The notes under the pieces: model-generated
The model's database searches: none
Told to the model about the DNA's origin: nothing
Seen by the model: the letters and a program-made list of their open reading frames with translations, nothing else
Part shown: piece by piece, positions 43,924 through 52,915 of the stretch
Position numbering within the stretch: position 1 is the first letter of the stretch
Layout: each line of letters starts with the position of its first letter
Assembly (NCBI GenBank): GCA_025936115.1
Contig: JAICTZ010000006.1
Span: 186,001-250,000 of the forward strand
Direction: 5' to 3'
From: Polyangiaceae bacterium
Lineage (GTDB): Bacteria > Myxococcota_A > Polyangia > Polyangiales > Polyangiaceae
Length of the DNA: 64,000 bases
Program-made: the position numbers and the translations under genes

Positions 43924-45684
43924 GTGAAAGATCCTTTGCTGCCCTCTTTGAACAAGATTTTGGTGTTTACGGCCACTTACAACGAGGCCGACAACATCGC
44001 GCTCCTCGTGCGTGAAGTGTTCGAGACGCTGCCGCACTGCGAGATGCTCGTCGTAGACGACGCCTCACCGGACGGCACCGGGCGGCTGCTCGACGAGCTC
44101 TGCCGCAGCGAGCCGCGCCTGCACGTCGTGCATCGCCCCAGCAAGAACGGCCTCGGCACGGCGCACAAGCTCGCGATCAAGTACGCGCTAGCCCACGATT
44201 ACGACGCACTCATCACGATGGACGCGGATTTTTCGCACCATCCCAAATATTTGCCACAAATGGTGAGCGAGCTCGCGCAAGCCGAGTTCGTCACGGGCTC
44301 GCGCTTCATCCCTGGGGGTAGCTGCGAGTACCCGCCGGCGCGCCGCGTGCTGAGCCGCACGGCGAGCACGCTCACGCGCGTGCTCCTCGGCATTCCGCTG
44401 CACGAGACGACGACGTCTTATCGCGGCTTCCGACGCTCGCTGCTCGAGCGCATGAACGTCGACGCCATCCGCTCCGAGGGCTACTCGTACTTCGTCGAAT
44501 CGCTGTTCTTGGTCGATCGTTTGGTGCGGCGCGAAAAAGCCGCGGGCGCGCTGCGCGAGTTTCCGATTCGCTTCGAGGACCGGCGCGCCGGCGCCACCAA
44601 GATCTCGAAGAAAGAAATTTGGAAGGGATTTTCCAATCTCGCGCGCCTCACGTTCAAGCGCGCGGTCGGCCGCACGAATCCCGGCCCGGCCCCCGCGGAA
44701 CCCGAAGGGACCAGCCTCTGCAACGCCTGCGGCTGCGCCTACTACGTCGAAGAATATCCCGCCACGAACGTGGGCCATGCGAGCGCGAGCTACCGCTGCA
44801 CGAGCACGGGGCACGCCTCCCACGGGCGCCTCGTGCGCTGTCTGGGTTGCGGCCTCGTTTATACGAATCCACAGCTTCCGCCGCAGGAGATGGTGGAGCT
44901 TTACGGCAATGTCGAGGACAAGACTTACCTCGAGAACGTCGACGCGCGAGTGCGCACGTTCACGCGGAACCTGGACTCGATCCTGCCGTACTTGCCGGCG
45001 CGGGGGCGCTTGCTCGACGTGGGCTCGTATTGCGGCATCTTCCTGCACGTGGCGCGCGATCGCGGGTACGACGTGACCGGCGTCGAGCCTTCGCGCTGGG
45101 CGTCGAGCTACGCTCGTGAAAAGTACGGTCTCAACACCATCACCGGCACGCTCGCGGACGTACCGCGCGCGGAACCCTTCGACGTCATTTGTTCCTGGGA
45201 CGTGCTCGAGCACCTATCGGATCCGGCACGCGAGCTCGCGCTAGTGAACGAGCGCCTGCGCTACGGCGGCGTCTTCGCTTTCTCTACCGTCGATTACGAA
45301 AACTGGTTTCCTCAGCTAGCCGGCGAGCGCTGGCCTTGGATGATGGACATGCACCTTTATTACTTCGATCAGAAGGTGCTGACGCAGATGCTCGAGCGCG
45401 CGGGTTTTCGCGTGCTCCATGTCCACCCGTATTGTCACATCGTGACGTTCGATTACTTCGCGGCGAAGCTCGAGGCCCTTCGCGTCCCCGGCGCGCGGCT
45501 CTTGCGCGAAGCCGCCGCGCGGACCTCGCTGCGCGCGGCGTACCTGCCGTTCCGCTTCGGGGACATTCAGCTCTTCGTCTGCGAGAAGGTGCGCGACGTA
45601 ACGGCGAGCGAGGGCGCGAACGGCACGACGACGAACGGCACGACGACGAACGGCACGCGCGCGCAGCCGAGAGCGCTGGCGTGA
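43924..45684 (+). CDS. fusion of a DPM1-like GT2 and a zinc-ribbon SAM methyltransferase
   Basis: A 586-residue two-enzyme fusion. Residues 1-250 are a soluble polyprenyl-phosphate mannosyltransferase-like GT2 (VFTATYNEADNI, VVDDASPDGTG, TMDADFSHHP, SRFIPGG, RRAGATKISKKEI). Residues 265-330 hold cysteine pairs (CNACGC, CLGCG) like the zinc-binding start of Methyltransf_13/23 proteins. Residues 340-560 are a class I methyltransferase (RLLDVGSYCGIFLHVA, SWDVLEHLSDP, YGGVFAFSTVDYENWF). The tail has three NGTTT units encoded by a 15-bp tandem repeat. The fusion suggests a sugar is loaded onto lipid and then methylated. GTG start. Confidence 0.82.
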   Translation: MKDPLLPSLNKILVFTATYNEADNIALLVREVFETLPHCEMLVVDDASPDGTGRLLDELCRSEPRLHVVHRPSKNGLGTAHKLAIKYALAHDYDALITMDADFSHHPKYLPQMVSELAQAEFVTGSRFIPGGSCEYPPARRVLSRTASTLTRVLLGIPLHETTTSYRGFRRSLLERMNVDAIRSEGYSYFVESLFLVDRLVRREKAAGALREFPIRFEDRRAGATKISKKEIWKGFSNLARLTFKRAVGRTNPGPAPAEPEGTSLCNACGCAYYVEEYPATNVGHASASYRCTSTGHASHGRLVRCLGCGLVYTNPQLPPQEMVELYGNVEDKTYLENVDARVRTFTRNLDSILPYLPARGRLLDVGSYCGIFLHVARDRGYDVTGVEPSRWASSYAREKYGLNTITGTLADVPRAEPFDVICSWDVLEHLSDPARELALVNERLRYGGVFAFSTVDYENWFPQLAGERWPWMMDMHLYYFDQKVLTQMLERAGFRVLHVHPYCHIVTFDYFAAKLEALRVPGARLLREAAARTSLRAAYLPFRFGDIQLFVCEKVRDVTASEGANGTTTNGTTTNGTRAQPRALA

Positions 45685-45691
45685 CGCGAGC

Positions 45692-47305
45692 TCACGGCCT
45701 GACGTAGAGGCGATCGTTGATTTTGCGGTAGTGAAAGCGCTCGAGAAACGGCCAAACCAAAGTTTGCAGGTGGCGCCCCTTGCGCCATTCGTTCTCGGGG
45801 TCGAGGAACACGACCGCCGGCCGATTGCGCACGAGTTGCTGGTAGAGCGGACGCAGCCGCTCCTCGTCGGTCGCGCCTTCGTAGGACGGCAGGATCTCGT
45901 CGATGATGTTCGTCTCGCGCACGGCGCTGACCCGATCGGCGCGGGCGTAGAGCTGCGGCGTTCCCGTCGTGAAGATGCGATCGCTCGGCTTGGTATTGCG
46001 AGCGATGAACGCGAGCAGCCCCGGCTGCGGCTCGCGCCAGGGGATACGAACGAACCGCTCGCGATTGTATTGCTCGAGCGTTGGCCAGAGGTGTGCGGCG
46101 ATGAACACCAAGGCCGCCGCGCTCACGGCGAAACGTACCCGGCGGCTGGCGGCCCCTAGCGGCCAGCGCAACGAATCCGCGCCGACGACGAGCACGTAGA
46201 GCACGCCGGCCATCGACATCACGCAATAATGCGTCCACATGCACGTCGTAGCGACGGATGCCCAGAGACCTGCGACCGTCGCCGCGACCAAGCTCACGAA
46301 GAGCCCGAAGGAACGCTGCAGCGCGAAGATCGCACCCGGAATCGCGAGCGGCGCGAGATAGCCGAGCGTGTTCTCGTTCAAAAACGTGGTCCGGATGTGT
46401 GCCCAAGCCACACCGAAACCGTCGTCCGGGTGCGCGATGCCGAGCGCCACGCAATACGAGGTGTGCGGGTCACGATAGATGCGCGAGTAACTGCGCATCA
46501 GAGCGAAGTACGCTTTCATGGCGCCCGTCGGCACCATGTACAGCGACAGCAGCAGAAAGAACGCACCCACCCCGAGCAAGCTGTAGCGGGCGAAAAACAG
46601 CGCGCGCTCGCGGAGCGGCCCGCGCCGGCAGAAGAACATGCCGAACCAGGTCGCGAGCACGACCCCGCCGATCGGCTCCTTCGAAAGTACGGCGCACGAC
46701 ATGAAGAAGCCGCCGAGCGCCGTAACGACTTTGCCGAAACGACCCTCCCACAGGAACGCCGCGAGCCCGAGGATGTAATACGTGACCCCGATGGACTCGC
46801 AGTCCGTCAGCGAGGTGTCGTGAAAGGTCTGGCTCATGAAGAGCCACAAGAACCCAGCGACGAGGGCGGCCGCCAAGAAGCGCTCGATACCGCGCGCGAT
46901 CAGCGAAACCTGGAGCGCGAGCGCCGCCGCGAGCGGGACAATCGCGAAGAACGTGCGAAATCCGTAGTTGAGCCCGAACAGCTTGATCGCGATGGCGTGC
47001 GTGATGAACGAGACGGGCGGCTTGAACTCGAGGAAGTCCTTGTACGGCGCGAGCCCCTTCGTGATGCACCAGCCGCCCCACGTGAAGAACTCCTCGTCGT
47101 AGCCGGGATAGTTCGTGTAGAGCGGCTTGTTCAGCGTCAGAAACACCCACGCGACGAGCGCGAGCGTGAGGGCGTCGAGCGCGAACGACGTAAAACGCCG
47201 TCGATCGGCCGTGGTGAGCGTCCAGCCGCCGCCGACTCGCGTCCCGTGCTCACGAACGGCACGGCGTTGGAGCAGAGCAGTGACAGCCGCCGGCAGCTCG
47301 CTCAT
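45692..47305 (-). CDS. polytopic GT-C-like membrane glycosyltransferase
   Basis: A 537-residue protein with about ten membrane segments and a soluble C-terminal domain of ~130 residues (HLWPTLEQYNRERFVRIP onward). The first loop reads NYPGYDEEFFTWGG and FLEFKPPVSFITHA, the Y-D-E acidic pair and K-P-P motif expected of ArnT/GT39-like enzymes. It is last of a minus-strand series that begins at the nucleotidyltransferase or GmhB side. Specificity unknown. Confidence 0.7.
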   Translation of the reverse strand: MSELPAAVTALLQRRAVREHGTRVGGGWTLTTADRRRFTSFALDALTLALVAWVFLTLNKPLYTNYPGYDEEFFTWGGWCITKGLAPYKDFLEFKPPVSFITHAIAIKLFGLNYGFRTFFAIVPLAAALALQVSLIARGIERFLAAALVAGFLWLFMSQTFHDTSLTDCESIGVTYYILGLAAFLWEGRFGKVVTALGGFFMSCAVLSKEPIGGVVLATWFGMFFCRRGPLRERALFFARYSLLGVGAFFLLLSLYMVPTGAMKAYFALMRSYSRIYRDPHTSYCVALGIAHPDDGFGVAWAHIRTTFLNENTLGYLAPLAIPGAIFALQRSFGLFVSLVAATVAGLWASVATTCMWTHYCVMSMAGVLYVLVVGADSLRWPLGAASRRVRFAVSAAALVFIAAHLWPTLEQYNRERFVRIPWREPQPGLLAFIARNTKPSDRIFTTGTPQLYARADRVSAVRETNIIDEILPSYEGATDEERLRPLYQQLVRNRPAVVFLDPENEWRKGRHLQTLVWPFLERFHYRKINDRLYVRP

Positions 47306-47372
47306 GACCGCTGGTCGAGCTGCACGCGGCGGTTCGAGCTCGGCGATTCGAGAGGCGCGCTCAGCATTGGCC

Positions 47373-48614
47373 TCACCGTTTCCGCACCGCGAACGCGGTC
47401 GCGTGCAAAATCAGCGTGAACGTGAAGGACATGAATCCTGCGCTCATGAGCATCAAGCCCGTGAATCCGAGATAATTCATCGGGTCGTTTTCTGCCTCGG
47501 GCAAGCGCAGGCCCATCCGGAAGTACATGCGCAGCAGCAATGCCGCACACACGAACCCAATGCTGAAGACGAGACCGCTCAGCACGACGGCGCGCGTGTA
47601 GCTGAAGCGACGAAACCACTTCGCCGTTTCGTCGCCCGTATAATCGAAAAAGACTTTCGACAAGATGCCCATGTAGATGCACTGCAGGCCGAGCAGCGCG
47701 AGCGTCATGCCGAGCAGCATCCAGTGGAGCGAGAGCTGAACCGGACCGAGCGTGATCGGACCGAACGAGAGCGGCAGCGCGAGCAGCGAGCCCACGGCGA
47801 AGAGCAAGATGCCCGGCTTGAATAGGAAGAAGTCTGCGCCGTACACGAACATGGCGCGCAGGTTGATCCAGGCGGCGTGCCAGGGCGAAAACCAGCCGGA
47901 GCGCTTGTGGTGGCTCAGGCGTCCTTCGCGATCCTTGAGGAAGCGAATTGGTACTTCTTCCGTGCGCAAGCGCATGTGCACGGACTTGAGCACCATCTCG
48001 GAGGCGTACTCCCAGGACTGCGAGCGAATATCCATGCGCGCGAGGGCGTCCTTGCTGATGCCGCGCATGCCGCAGTGGATGTCGGAAAAGTGACTCGAGA
48101 AGATGACGTTCAGGATCCAGGTCGTGAGGGGCGTGCCGAAGTAGCGATGCAGGGGCGGCATCGAACCGGGCTCGATGTAGCCGCGAAAACGCGAGCCCAT
48201 GACGAACTCGGCGCCGCCGTGGAACTTCTCGACGAAAGGCGCAAGCTCGCGAAAGTCGTAGGTGCAGTCGCAGTCGCCCATCACCACGTATTTGCCGCGG
48301 ATGAACGGCAAAGCGTCTTGATACGCGCGGCCGAGCCCGCGCTTCGGCGTCTTCAGCACGCGCGCGCCGCCCGCGAGCGCAAGCTCCATCGTGCGGTCCT
48401 TACCGCTATCGACGATGAGGATTTCGCCGCGCACGCTCGCCTTCTGCATGCCTTCGTGACACCACGCGACGAAGTCGGAAATCGTGAGCTCCTCGTTGAG
48501 GGCGGGGATCACGATGGACAACTCGGGGTCTTCGACGTCGCTCGTGGGGAGCGCGAGCGAGATTTCGGGATCGTGCGGCGCGGGGCCGCCTCTTTGCGGA
48601 ACGAGCGCGGTCAC
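47373..48614 (-). CDS. GT2 polyprenyl-phosphate glycosyltransferase with membrane domain
   Basis: A 413-residue transferase. The catalytic half has LSIVIPALNEELTI, LIVDSGKDRT, the acidic GDCDCTYDF and FVMGSRFRGYIEPGSMP; after residue 265 come about four membrane segments. It resembles bacterial dolichol-P-glucose synthase-like proteins. GTG start, 6 bp after the epimerase stop, so it is coupled to that gene. Confidence 0.82.
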   Translation of the reverse strand: MTALVPQRGGPAPHDPEISLALPTSDVEDPELSIVIPALNEELTISDFVAWCHEGMQKASVRGEILIVDSGKDRTMELALAGGARVLKTPKRGLGRAYQDALPFIRGKYVVMGDCDCTYDFRELAPFVEKFHGGAEFVMGSRFRGYIEPGSMPPLHRYFGTPLTTWILNVIFSSHFSDIHCGMRGISKDALARMDIRSQSWEYASEMVLKSVHMRLRTEEVPIRFLKDREGRLSHHKRSGWFSPWHAAWINLRAMFVYGADFFLFKPGILLFAVGSLLALPLSFGPITLGPVQLSLHWMLLGMTLALLGLQCIYMGILSKVFFDYTGDETAKWFRRFSYTRAVVLSGLVFSIGFVCAALLLRMYFRMGLRLPEAENDPMNYLGFTGLMLMSAGFMSFTFTLILHATAFAVRKR

Positions 48615-48620
48615 GCTGCC

Positions 48621-49619
48621 TTACATCCTGCCGGCTTGCATGTCGGGAATCATCGCGCGAATGGCGGCGCCGAGCGCTTCACGCGAGTTGTGCTTCGGCG
48701 CGAATCCGAGCGCGCGGATGCGCTCGTTCTTGAGCCGCACGACCGGCACGTCGCCCTTCCAGCCGCGATCGCCGCCCGTGTAGGCGAAGCGCACAGAACC
48801 CTTGGGCAAGCCGACGCACTCCACGGCGAGCTCCGCGATCTCGCGCACGGTGATCTCGTCACCCGTGCCGACGTTGTATACTTCGTAACGCTTCTCCGTG
48901 CGCTCGTAGGCGAGCAACACGGCGCGCACGATATCGGAGACGTGAACGTACGACTTGCTCTGCGTGCCGTCGCCGAGGATCTTGAGCTCGCTCGGGTCGG
49001 CGAGCAGGCGGCGCGCGAAATCGAAGCCGACGCCATGCGTCTGGCGCGGCCCGACGACGTTGCCGAAGCGGAAGGCGCAGCCGGACAGGCCGAACATGTA
49101 CGAATAGCTCGCGATCAGCGCCTCACCCGCGAGCTTGCTGGCACCGTACGTCGAGATCGGAAGCAGCGAACCTTGCGTCTCGGCGATCTCGAGCGCGCCG
49201 AGGTCGCCGTACACGCCGCTGCCCGAAGCGTACAGGATGCGCTTGGCCGTGGTCGTCCGCATGGCTTCGACCACGGAGTTGGTGAGCACCGTGCCCTGCC
49301 AAAAGTCGATGTCCGGCTCGGTCGCCGCGCGGGCGATGTCGGGATTGGACGCGAGGTGAATCACCACGTCGTGACCCTCCATCGCGCGCCTGAGGGCGGC
49401 GGTGTCCTCGACGTTGCCGCGCACCACGTTCAACCGCGAGTCCGAGCGGTGCGCCTCGTAATGCCACTCCCTGCCCGACGAGAAGTTGTCGTAGAGCGTC
49501 ACCGCCGCGGCCTTACCAGCGCCGAGGAGGAAGTCGGTGAAGTGCGAGCCAATGAAACCCGCGCCGCCGACGATGAAGAAGCGCGTGCCGGCGAGCGTAT
49601 TTTTCCAGGTGCCGTCCAT
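48621..49619 (-). CDS. NAD-dependent sugar epimerase/dehydratase
   Basis: A 332-residue extended SDR of the UDP-glucose 4-epimerase type. Cofactor loop FFIVGGAGFIGSHFTDFL, Ser-rich strand LYASGSGVYG, and the catalytic STYGASK. Its place directly downstream of GmhA suggests a nucleotide-heptose or other nucleotide-sugar substrate, but that is inferred from context. Products could be a 4-epimer or a 4,6-dehydrated sugar. Confidence 0.82.
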   Translation of the reverse strand: MDGTWKNTLAGTRFFIVGGAGFIGSHFTDFLLGAGKAAAVTLYDNFSSGREWHYEAHRSDSRLNVVRGNVEDTAALRRAMEGHDVVIHLASNPDIARAATEPDIDFWQGTVLTNSVVEAMRTTTAKRILYASGSGVYGDLGALEIAETQGSLLPISTYGASKLAGEALIASYSYMFGLSGCAFRFGNVVGPRQTHGVGFDFARRLLADPSELKILGDGTQSKSYVHVSDIVRAVLLAYERTEKRYEVYNVGTGDEITVREIAELAVECVGLPKGSVRFAYTGGDRGWKGDVPVVRLKNERIRALGFAPKHNSREALGAAIRAMIPDMQAGRM

Positions 49620-49646
49620 GAGAAGCCGCCGGGACTCTACTTCAGT

Positions 49647-50243
49647 TCACTTCACGGATTCCCACTTCGTGGCGGCGCGTTTCAAGGCGGGGTGGCTCAC
49701 GAGCAGGTGCCAGACGACCGCGGCAAGGCCCTCGGTGTGCGGCGTGATGCGATCGGGCGAAACCGTGGGAATCACGACGCACGCATCGGCCACCTTGGCC
49801 GTGTATCCGCCGTCTTTGCCCACGATCCCGAAGACGCGCGCGCCTACCGTCTTCGCGAGCTCGAGCGCGAGCACGAGGTTCGGCGAAACGTTCTTTTCTT
49901 TGTTGCCGCCCCCGACGGAAAAGACGAGCACGGCGTCGCGCGGACCGAGCCGTGACACCTTGAGCCATTCCGAAAAGCTCGTGTCCCAACCCTCGTCGTT
50001 GACGCGCGCGGTGAGCTCGGAAACGTTGTCCGTGGGCGCGTAGGACTCGAAGGCGCACAGCTTGCGAAAATCGTTGACGGCGTGGCTCGCGTGACCGGCC
50101 GACCCGCCCACACCGAGGATGAAGAGCCGCCCGCCGCCTTCACGCGCCGCGGCAAGTCCCGTCGCCAGGCGGTCGATGAGCGCGCCGTCGAGCGCGCGCA
50201 GGATCTGGACGCTCTCCTCCAAAAATTGTTCAGTGAAATTCAT
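49647..50243 (-). CDS. gmhA: SIS-domain phosphoheptose isomerase, GmhA-like
   Basis: A 198-residue SIS-domain protein. FILGVGGSAGHASHAVNDF, the D-N-V-S segment, FSVGGGNKEKNVSPNL and the C-terminal ITPHTEGLAAVVWHLL fit sedoheptulose 7-phosphate isomerase. It starts inside the stop of the transaldolase gene (ATGA overlap). With the neighbouring genes it would make D-glycero-D-manno-heptose 7-phosphate. Confidence 0.85.
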   Translation of the reverse strand: MNFTEQFLEESVQILRALDGALIDRLATGLAAAREGGGRLFILGVGGSAGHASHAVNDFRKLCAFESYAPTDNVSELTARVNDEGWDTSFSEWLKVSRLGPRDAVLVFSVGGGNKEKNVSPNLVLALELAKTVGARVFGIVGKDGGYTAKVADACVVIPTVSPDRITPHTEGLAAVVWHLLVSHPALKRAATKWESVK

Positions 50244-50950
50244 AGCTTGAATCCAGCGGCCTGGGCGTCGCCATGGAACATGCGCACGGTCTCGAGGCTG
50301 TAGTCACCGAGGTTCTTCCCGAACAGGCTCATTTTTTTGAGCATGTCGGGCGGCACGGTGATGATGTGGGCGCCGGCGTGTTCCGCCTGCACGATGTTCA
50401 AGAGCTCGCGCGGGCTCGCCCAAAGCAGCTCGGCCTTCGCGCCTGAAGCGTCACAGATGGCCCGCGCGGCTTGCATGTGCGGAATCGGATCGCGACCGGT
50501 ATCGGCAACCCGCCCCGCGAACACGGAGACGACGGCCGGGGCGCCGCCGACGAGCGCTTGGGTCACGCCGTGCACCTGCTCGAGCGTACAGATAGCCGTG
50601 ACGTTGAGCTGCACCCGGCCGTTCACCGACAAGTCCTTCACGAGAGGCAGCGCCGATTCACCGCGCGTGTTCGTGATCGGGATCTTCACGTAAACGTTCG
50701 ACCCCCACGCCGCGATGGTGCGCGCCTGACGTGCCATCTCCGGGAATTCGTCCGCGAAGACCTCGAAGGAAATCGGCCGATCTTTGATGTGCTCGAGGAC
50801 CTGCTTGGCGAAGGCGACGTAGTCGGTCACGCCGGCCTTGCGCATGAGCGTCGGGTTGGTCGTAAAGCCCGAGATGAGCGGGTTTTTCGCCATCTCGAGC
50901 AACGAGGTTAAATCGGCACCATCGGAGAAGAGCTTGATTTTGAGGTTCAT
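50240..50950 (-). CDS. small transaldolase-family protein
   Basis: A 236-residue transaldolase/fructose-6-phosphate aldolase family member. KLFSDGADL at the N-terminus, SGFTTNPTLMRKAGV, ISFEVFADE and the Schiff-base lysine in VYVKIPITN are visible. A transaldolase makes sedoheptulose 7-phosphate, the GmhA substrate, and the two genes overlap, which argues for direct supply of the heptose pathway. An aldolase role is possible. Confidence 0.85.
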   Translation of the reverse strand: MNLKIKLFSDGADLTSLLEMAKNPLISGFTTNPTLMRKAGVTDYVAFAKQVLEHIKDRPISFEVFADEFPEMARQARTIAAWGSNVYVKIPITNTRGESALPLVKDLSVNGRVQLNVTAICTLEQVHGVTQALVGGAPAVVSVFAGRVADTGRDPIPHMQAARAICDASGAKAELLWASPRELLNIVQAEHAGAHIITVPPDMLKKMSLFGKNLGDYSLETVRMFHGDAQAAGFKL

Positions 50951-50960
50951 CGGGTGTGAC

Positions 50961-51563
50961 TCACTCGATCCGACGGGATTTCAGCCGAAAGTCCGCGAAC
51001 TCTGGCAGATCCCGCCCGCGAAAGGAAGGCGGAAAGCCCTTGTTTTTTAGCATCTCTTCGTCACCTGGCCACACGGGGCCGAGGAGTGCCGTCCGAAAGC
51101 CTAGCGCTTGGCCCGCGAGCACGTCCGTCGCCCGATCGCCGATCATCCACGCTTCCGGAGCGCGGGCGCCGGGTGTCCCTGCGAGCGCGGCGGCAAGTAA
51201 ACCCGGCCGCGGCTTGCGGCACTCGCAGCCGTCCTCGGCGCGGTGGTAGCAAATGAAGGAGCGCAGGATGCGGCCGCCGGCCTGTTCGCTCCCGGCGACG
51301 ATGGCCGCGTGGATGCGGTCGAGCTCCTCACGCGTCACCTCGCCTTTCGCCCACGCAGGCTGATTCGTCGCGAGCACGACGGCGACGCCGGCCTCGGTGA
51401 GCCGGCGCAGGGCCTCTGGAACGCCGGGCAAGATCTCGACTTCCGCGAGTGAATGCGGGCTCTGGGGCAGACCACCCGCGCGGTGCACGACGAGTCGGTT
51501 CAACACGCCGTCGCGATCGAGCACGACGAGCTCGGGAGCCTGGCTCAGCACCGCACTGCCCAC
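50961..51563 (-). CDS. gmhB: heptose bisphosphate phosphatase, GmhB-like
   Basis: A 200-residue HAD phosphatase. The nucleophile motif is VVLDRDGVLNRL, the second motif VVLATNQPAW, a zinc loop CYHRAEDGCECRKPRPG with the C-x-H and C-x-C ligands, and WMIGDRATDVLAGQ. This matches GmhB, which removes the 7-phosphate from heptose 1,7-bisphosphate. GTG start, only 27 bp from the divergent Uma2 gene. It is first in the minus-strand unit gmhB, transaldolase, gmhA, epimerase, GT2. Confidence 0.88.
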   Translation of the reverse strand: MGSAVLSQAPELVVLDRDGVLNRLVVHRAGGLPQSPHSLAEVEILPGVPEALRRLTEAGVAVVLATNQPAWAKGEVTREELDRIHAAIVAGSEQAGGRILRSFICYHRAEDGCECRKPRPGLLAAALAGTPGARAPEAWMIGDRATDVLAGQALGFRTALLGPVWPGDEEMLKNKGFPPSFRGRDLPEFADFRLKSRRIE

Positions 51564-51569
51564 GCGCTC

Positions 51570-51579
51570 ATGCTAAGCT
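51570..51579. promoter_or_regulatory. overlapping divergent -10-like elements
   Basis: TAAGCT (51574-51579, plus strand) lies 11 nt before the Uma2 ATG, and TAGCAT (complement of 51570-51575) lies 6 nt before the gmhB GTG. Only 27 bp separate the two start codons, so both promoters must overlap and their -35 regions would lie inside the opposite gene. Confidence 0.4.
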
Positions 51580-51590
51580 CACTACGTAGC

Positions 51591-52175
51591 ATGGCCGAGA
51601 GCGCCCGAGACCTGCGGCTCGAGCTCTACGAGCAGTATCAGCGCGTTCCCGAGCACCAGCGCGCCGAAATCATCGAGGGCACGCTCTACGTCCTACCGAG
51701 GCCTGCGCCCGCCCACGCCAACGCAGCATCGGTGCTCGGGGGAGAGCTCAGCGGTCCGTTCCAGCGCGGACGCGGTGGCCCGGGCGGCTGGTGGATCCTC
51801 CATGAGCCGGAGCTTCAGTTGATCGAGCTGGCGCCGATCTCGCCGGATCTCGCCGGCTGGCGCGTCGAGCGCATGCCCGAGCTGCCGGCGACGGCGTACT
51901 TCACGCTCGTGCCGGACTGGGTGTGTGAGGTGCTCTCGCGCTCGACGGAAGCCATCGATCGCACGAAGAAGCTGCCCCTCTACGCGGCCCACGGCGTCAG
52001 GCACGCTTGGCTCGTCGATCCGATCGGCAAGACGCTCGAGGTCTACACGCTCGGCGAGGGGCGGCAGTGGCGCCAAGTGCAAGTGTATCAAGGCGAAGGA
52101 CGGCTCCGCATCCCGCCGTTCGAGGCCGTCGAGCTCGAGCCTGCGGCGCTCTGGAGCCCTCCGGTTCGCACCTGA
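51591..52175 (+). CDS. Uma2-family (DUF820) putative endonuclease
   Basis: A 194-residue PD-(D/E)xK-fold protein of the Uma2 family. The pattern QRAEIIEGTLYVLP, ISPDLAGWRVERMP, VPDWVCEVLS and HAWLVDPIGKTLEVY is typical. Such genes are multicopy in cyanobacteria and myxobacteria and their role is unclear. It interrupts the heptose genes on the opposite strand. ATG 51591 is used; ATG 51570 in frame would add seven residues. Confidence 0.85.
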   Translation: MAESARDLRLELYEQYQRVPEHQRAEIIEGTLYVLPRPAPAHANAASVLGGELSGPFQRGRGGPGGWWILHEPELQLIELAPISPDLAGWRVERMPELPATAYFTLVPDWVCEVLSRSTEAIDRTKKLPLYAAHGVRHAWLVDPIGKTLEVYTLGEGRQWRQVQVYQGEGRLRIPPFEAVELEPAALWSPPVRT

Positions 52176-52183
52176 GGCGCGGT

Positions 52184-52906
52184 TCAGCTCGAGCCGCTGG
52201 CGAGCAGCGCCTCGAGATCCGCCAGCCCGGCGGGCGAGCCGATCTCGTAGAAACGCTCCGTGACGACGTAGCCCGCGAGCTCACCGCGTTCACTCAGCGG
52301 CCGAAAGACGTCCGCGAGATCGTATCTTTGGTCCCGAGGCACGTCGCGCTCGATGACGCTGCGGCGGAGGGCCGAGAGGCCGTAGTCGATGTAGCGGTAG
52401 TCGCTCGCCGGGCGGCGCGTGCGCGACTTGTCGTAAAGGACGATATTCGAGCTTTCGGCGTCGAACACGACGTTGCTCGTGTCCCAGCGACCCTCGTTGT
52501 GGAACACCGTCATCAGCGCGGGGCGCCCGGAGCGCCGGAACGCCTCGGCAACGGCGCCGAAGTCGATGGGCAGGTAAGAGTCACCGTAGGTGAGCAAGAA
52601 CTCGTCCTCGAGCGCGCCCTGGTCGGCGGCGAGCCGGAGGGCTCCCGCGGTGCCACGCAACGTGGGGCCCTCGTTCACGTAGCGGATGGCAAGGCCGTAA
52701 CGCGCGCCGTCGCCGACGTGCGCCTCGATTTGCTCGCCGAGGTGCCCGACCGAGAGCAGCACGTCGTGGATGCCGTGCTCCGCGAGCCAAACGAGCTGGT
52801 GGTCGACGAACGGTCGCCCGTACACCTCGAGCAACGCCTTCGGGATCGTCTCCGTGCGCGGGCGCATGCGCGTGCCGAGACCACCCGCGAGGATGACGCA
52901 CTGCAT
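52184..52906 (-). CDS. hddC: sugar nucleotidyltransferase, HddC-like
   Basis: A 240-residue nucleotidyltransferase. The N-terminus CVILAGGLGTRMRP with the following Lys in TIPKALLEVYGRPF, and LLTYGDSYLP for metal binding, are clear. With HddA, GmhA and GmhB it should activate heptose 1-phosphate, probably as a GDP- or related nucleotide sugar. It is 10 bp upstream-coupled to the discoidin-domain gene at 52916 on the same strand. Mannose- or glucose-1-phosphate substrates are alternatives. Confidence 0.78.
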   Translation of the reverse strand: MQCVILAGGLGTRMRPRTETIPKALLEVYGRPFVDHQLVWLAEHGIHDVLLSVGHLGEQIEAHVGDGARYGLAIRYVNEGPTLRGTAGALRLAADQGALEDEFLLTYGDSYLPIDFGAVAEAFRRSGRPALMTVFHNEGRWDTSNVVFDAESSNIVLYDKSRTRRPASDYRYIDYGLSALRRSVIERDVPRDQRYDLADVFRPLSERGELAGYVVTERFYEIGSPAGLADLEALLASGSS

Positions 52907-52915
52907 GCGGCAAAC

